Below are positions 60,918 to 64,000 of a stretch of 64,000 bases of DNA, in pieces. Under the pieces are notes generated by a model, which was given only the letters and a program-made list of their open reading frames with translations, was not told the DNA's origin and did not search any database. Source of the stretch: Alitta virens (Eukaryota; Annelida; Polychaeta; Phyllodocida; Nereididae); the NCBI GenBank assembly GCA_932294295.1, contig OW028573.1, positions 68,425,829 through 68,489,828 of the forward strand, given 5' to 3'. Within the stretch, counting starts at the first letter, position 1. Each line of letters starts with the position of its first letter. The position numbers and the translations under genes are program-made.

Positions 60918-62296
60918 AAAAATTATTTAAGCTCAGTTTAGTAAAAGTAATGATAAACAAATGTGCAAGTATACAGATGAGACAGTTAAAAGTTAAGAAG
61001 AGTACACAAAAGACAACATCCACAACTGCATCTAAAATCATATGAAGCTCTTAAAACTGTTAAAACCATCAACTTTAAAACCTCCTTGTAAATCGTTCTA
61101 CGATTTAGCACCAACGTAGTTCACTGAATTGTAGCCAGCATAATGGCTGTCTTGGTATTATGTATTTGTCTTCATGTCATTTCTACACTATATAAACTGG
61201 TCTTTTTATATTATATCTATTGCAAGAGCAATAATGCTGAAAGTGAATCCTCGTTGTACGAAGTGACTGAAGTGACACCTGAAAGAAGTACTACCAGCAG
61301 CCAAAATGTACTTGCAAGTGCAATGTGCAATGTGCAAGTGCAATGTGCTGTTAGTGATGCACTCCAGGGCATATACACTGTCTTCCCTTCACGGAATCGT
61401 ATTCTGAGAAAAGACAATCCATAACCTTTTCTCTCACCAAAATAGAAATGCCATATGAGGAGGCAAATTTACCAGGCCAGGGACCCCAGCTCCTAGATTT
61501 CGGTTACTTTGCCAGTCATGTATTAGTAATTTCCAAAAAGTTAAACTTTTTACATGTATATATTAAATTACTAGAAACTGGGGATGAAACTTACAGAGTT
61601 GAGTTCACTTTGTTCTAGATAATGACTAACCAATGACAAGGAAACAGGACTGGAAACTATAGTCACCTATAAGAAATGACTAGCAAATGAAAAGAAAATA
61701 GTTGGGAAATGGCGGCAGGGAGGTTGCTGGAAAATGTATTTCTTTTTTTATAAACTGAAATCTATGAGCTACACTGATCTAAGATAACTTACAACTGTTC
61801 ACTCAAGCCACTTTGTATAGAACCAAGCAGAGGAGTGGCCATAGAAATGCATCCTGGGTTTGGCAGGATGATGGGGTCATGTCATAGTTAAAGGTCACAG
61901 AGGCCTGGATATCAGAAGGGGGAAAAAGCTCGTGTAACTTGACAACACGTCAACAACAGATAATTAACGGTGCTGACTGCAGAATAGTTACTCAACATTG
62001 TGCTATGACAGTAATAGTGCACTGCATGATAATTTCACCAAGACTAAAATAATGGCTGCTAAAAACGAATAGACATGAAGAAAATATCTGATACAACAAA
62101 TGTATACTTTTATGTTTCATTCTTTTAGTACGTACCAATAAAAACACGTGATTGGTCCCCTTTTTTTCCAGAGAGGAACTCTATAATCATTTAAGGCATT
62201 AAATAATTTAAATTTTTTTTTTTTTACATGCAATGTACTAATTAATGCATATTTTGTCAGGGGCTTCATTGTAAACCGTCACAATGAGCTTTCTGG

Positions 62297-62334
62297 TTTT
62301 TTTTTTTTTTTTTTTGGGGGGGGGGGGGGGGGGG
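62297..62334. repeat. Poly-T to poly-G junction
   Basis: About 19 T followed directly by about 19 G on the plus strand. Confidence 0.95.
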
Positions 62335-62699
62335 TTTAAATTCTTTCTTTTCCCCCCTGTGTGAATGTATTATTACAAATTTGATAAATAACATCAAACA
62401 TCTTTCGTTGGATCTAAGTTTTCCCATTGTTAAAGCAATAGGCTATCGTGTTTATTTGTTCATGACATCGTGAACTTTATCTACAATGTGAGCAAAAACT
62501 GGTACAGTATGAGCGCTGAACACAATGCAACTATCGCTAATAATATAATGTAAATACTTTCCATATTACGTAAGAACCAAATATGCATATTTCACGTTTT
62601 ATTTCAACTGACATGATTTATGTACATGTACACATGCTCATGCATGATCTCAAGTACTGAGGCAAATATAGATGTACTGTAACAACGACTGAGACGGGC

Positions 62700-62815
62700 T
62701 TTACTTCCAGTATTTTTGCGCCGGATAGGTGAGGAGATTGAAGCTGCCTTCCAACATGAGCTGGATTTGAACCCAGGACCCAGTGGTTGGCAGCTGAGCT
62801 CCGGGTACTGCAACA
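62700..62815 (-). mobile_element. SINE family B head, reverse
   Basis: On the minus strand it reads CAACCACTGGGTCCTGGGTT then CAAATCCAGCTCATGTTGGA, matching the tRNA-like head of the SINE at 37273. The further tail could not be followed with confidence. Confidence 0.65.
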
Positions 62816-63489
62816 ACAGTTGTTCGTTCGCAAACAATGGAAGTAATAACACAGTTTTTTTTTGTGTAAATACATTTGCAATCAACTTTCTCTCACTTCC
62901 ATGGTGGCCACAAGGCAGCGGGGTCCGAGCGTCTTTTTGGTGGTCTCCAGCACAAGTATTTTTTCTTTGTTTTTCTTGCAAATAAAGAATGATTCTCTCT
63001 GACTCTGATTCATGATGACCGACATGCAATGTCTTTATTGATTGCAGCATCAGAAAATGTGTGACGCGTAACACCTGGAGGTCTTGTTATCACCGTTGTG
63101 CACTATCAAGGTCAAAGATGCCAGCTGAAGCAAAGGCTCTACTTTTCCCCTAGGAGCTGTGGTTACCGATCTAAGATATCTTGCACCTTTTTTTTTTTCT
63201 GTTTACTTTCAAATGAAACTGGTTACGTGACTTTGCTGTGTAAAGTTTCAAATTTGTTTGTCAAATATCAGACATAAAATGAGGTTGGCAATACTTTAAA
63301 AAGCAAACTAAAAATGGAAAAGACATTTTCTGTCATTAGTCTGATCACGATACATGATATTGGTTGGTATGTTCTATCAATTTCAGCCCAATAGCATCAT
63401 ATGTAGCACATGTTAATAAGTGAAGTCAAAAACACTCTAATTTTGGGGTGAATAGTGACAATGTTACTTCAAACTAGTGAATCGGCGAA

Positions 63490-63880
63490 GATGTTAGTTT
63501 AAAGAATGTTAGAAATGCCAAATGTTTAGGTCATGTTATTGATGTTAATGACAAAGATAGTATGCTGAAAGCTGCCGAGTCAAAGTCATTTAATATTTTC
63601 ATGGCAGACTTTGGGAAACTTGATTCCAATGTTAAACAAAGGTTATTGAAAGAGTATTGTTGTGATTATTATGATTCTGTGCTCTGGTCACGAAATAGTA
63701 AACATTATGCTAAAATGTGTACTTCTTGGTGTAAAGCTGCAAGGGTTATGTGCAACATTCCTGGTAGAACTCTTAGTTATCTCCTACCTTCTGTTATGAA
63801 TGCAGCTCGATATGAGATTTGTTAAATTTGTCGAAAGTTTCATGAGTAATAAGTGTGATTTTAATATATTTATCTTGTTA
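63490..63880 (+). pseudogene. C-terminal fragment of a LINE reverse transcriptase
   Basis: Reads NAKCLGHVIDVNDKDSM, FNIFMADFGKLDSNVKQRLL, EYCCDYYDSVLWS and WCKAARVMCNIPGRTLSYLL, the typical post-catalytic region of non-LTR reverse transcriptases (LGHxI, xRFGxL, LxxxYCxxxYGSxLW). Reading continues after a frameshift near 63823 as RFVKFVESFMSNK. No catalytic part is present upstream. Confidence 0.75.
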
Positions 63881-64000
63881 TTTCAACTTTCTTTTGCAAA
63901 CTGTTTTTATTAAACTTATTTTATTTGTGATTGTTTTACTGTATATACTCCTATGCCACTAACATGTAGATCTGTGTGCGAATAAAATATATTGAAATCT

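Larger units (their letters stand above)
59295..62700. other. Non-coding, nothing convincing
   Basis: Open stretches at 59684-60238 and 61143-61424 lack domains and splice partners and are treated as chance. Contains a (GTAA)n array and a poly-T/poly-G tract. No gene is supported. Confidence 0.5.

Noticed and set aside
61143..61424. 93-residue frame with a hydrophobic start
   Set aside because: It looks like a signal anchor but the rest is built from a short GTGCAATGTGCAA repeat and has no recognisable domain.

Overview
This is animal nuclear DNA. Genes are broken by long introns with GT/AG borders, there are no operons, the background is AT-rich, and it is full of short inverted-repeat elements, tRNA-derived SINEs, dead LINEs and (GTAA)n microsatellites. 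A one-exon frizzled-4, a vertebrate-type tyrosinase with a C-terminal membrane anchor, a fibrinogen-like plus PAN secreted protein and a coral-acidic-protein-like gene suggest a marine invertebrate. A deuterostome such as a hemichordate or cephalochordate fits best, but that is inference and a lophotrochozoan is not excluded.

Layout. 1-5035: no gene; one tRNA-derived SINE. 5036-6823 (minus): intact frizzled-4. 9027-16109 (minus): eight-exon seven-transmembrane receptor of the rhodopsin-like class with a long cysteine-containing extracellular head; I did not recognise its orthologue. 17740-20974 (plus): eight-exon single-pass membrane protein with an anosmin-1-like cysteine box and fibronectin-III-like domains. 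22730-29068 (minus): five-exon secreted protein with a partial fibrinogen/CASPR-like domain and a C-terminal PAN-like module; its largest intron holds a fold-back element, a dead Jockey-like LINE and a small MITE. 30469-35500 (plus): seven-exon tyrosinase. 38404-47104 (plus): two-exon acidic secreted or surface protein split by a 7.6 kb intron that holds a minisatellite and two hAT-like elements. 47105-64000: no convincing gene; mostly repeats, including MITEs, a 2.6 kb inverted-repeat element, a roughly 300 bp repeat carrying RFX X-box palindromes, a LINE remnant and a fold-back SINE.

All six genes are predicted to make cell-surface or secreted products (Wnt receptor, orphan receptor, adhesion-type proteins, melanosomal enzyme, acidic matrix-like protein). 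Nothing in the sequence shows that they act together. Exon borders were read by eye from consensus splice sites and phase. Five multi-exon or single-exon models close in frame; the receptor has one unresolved junction.
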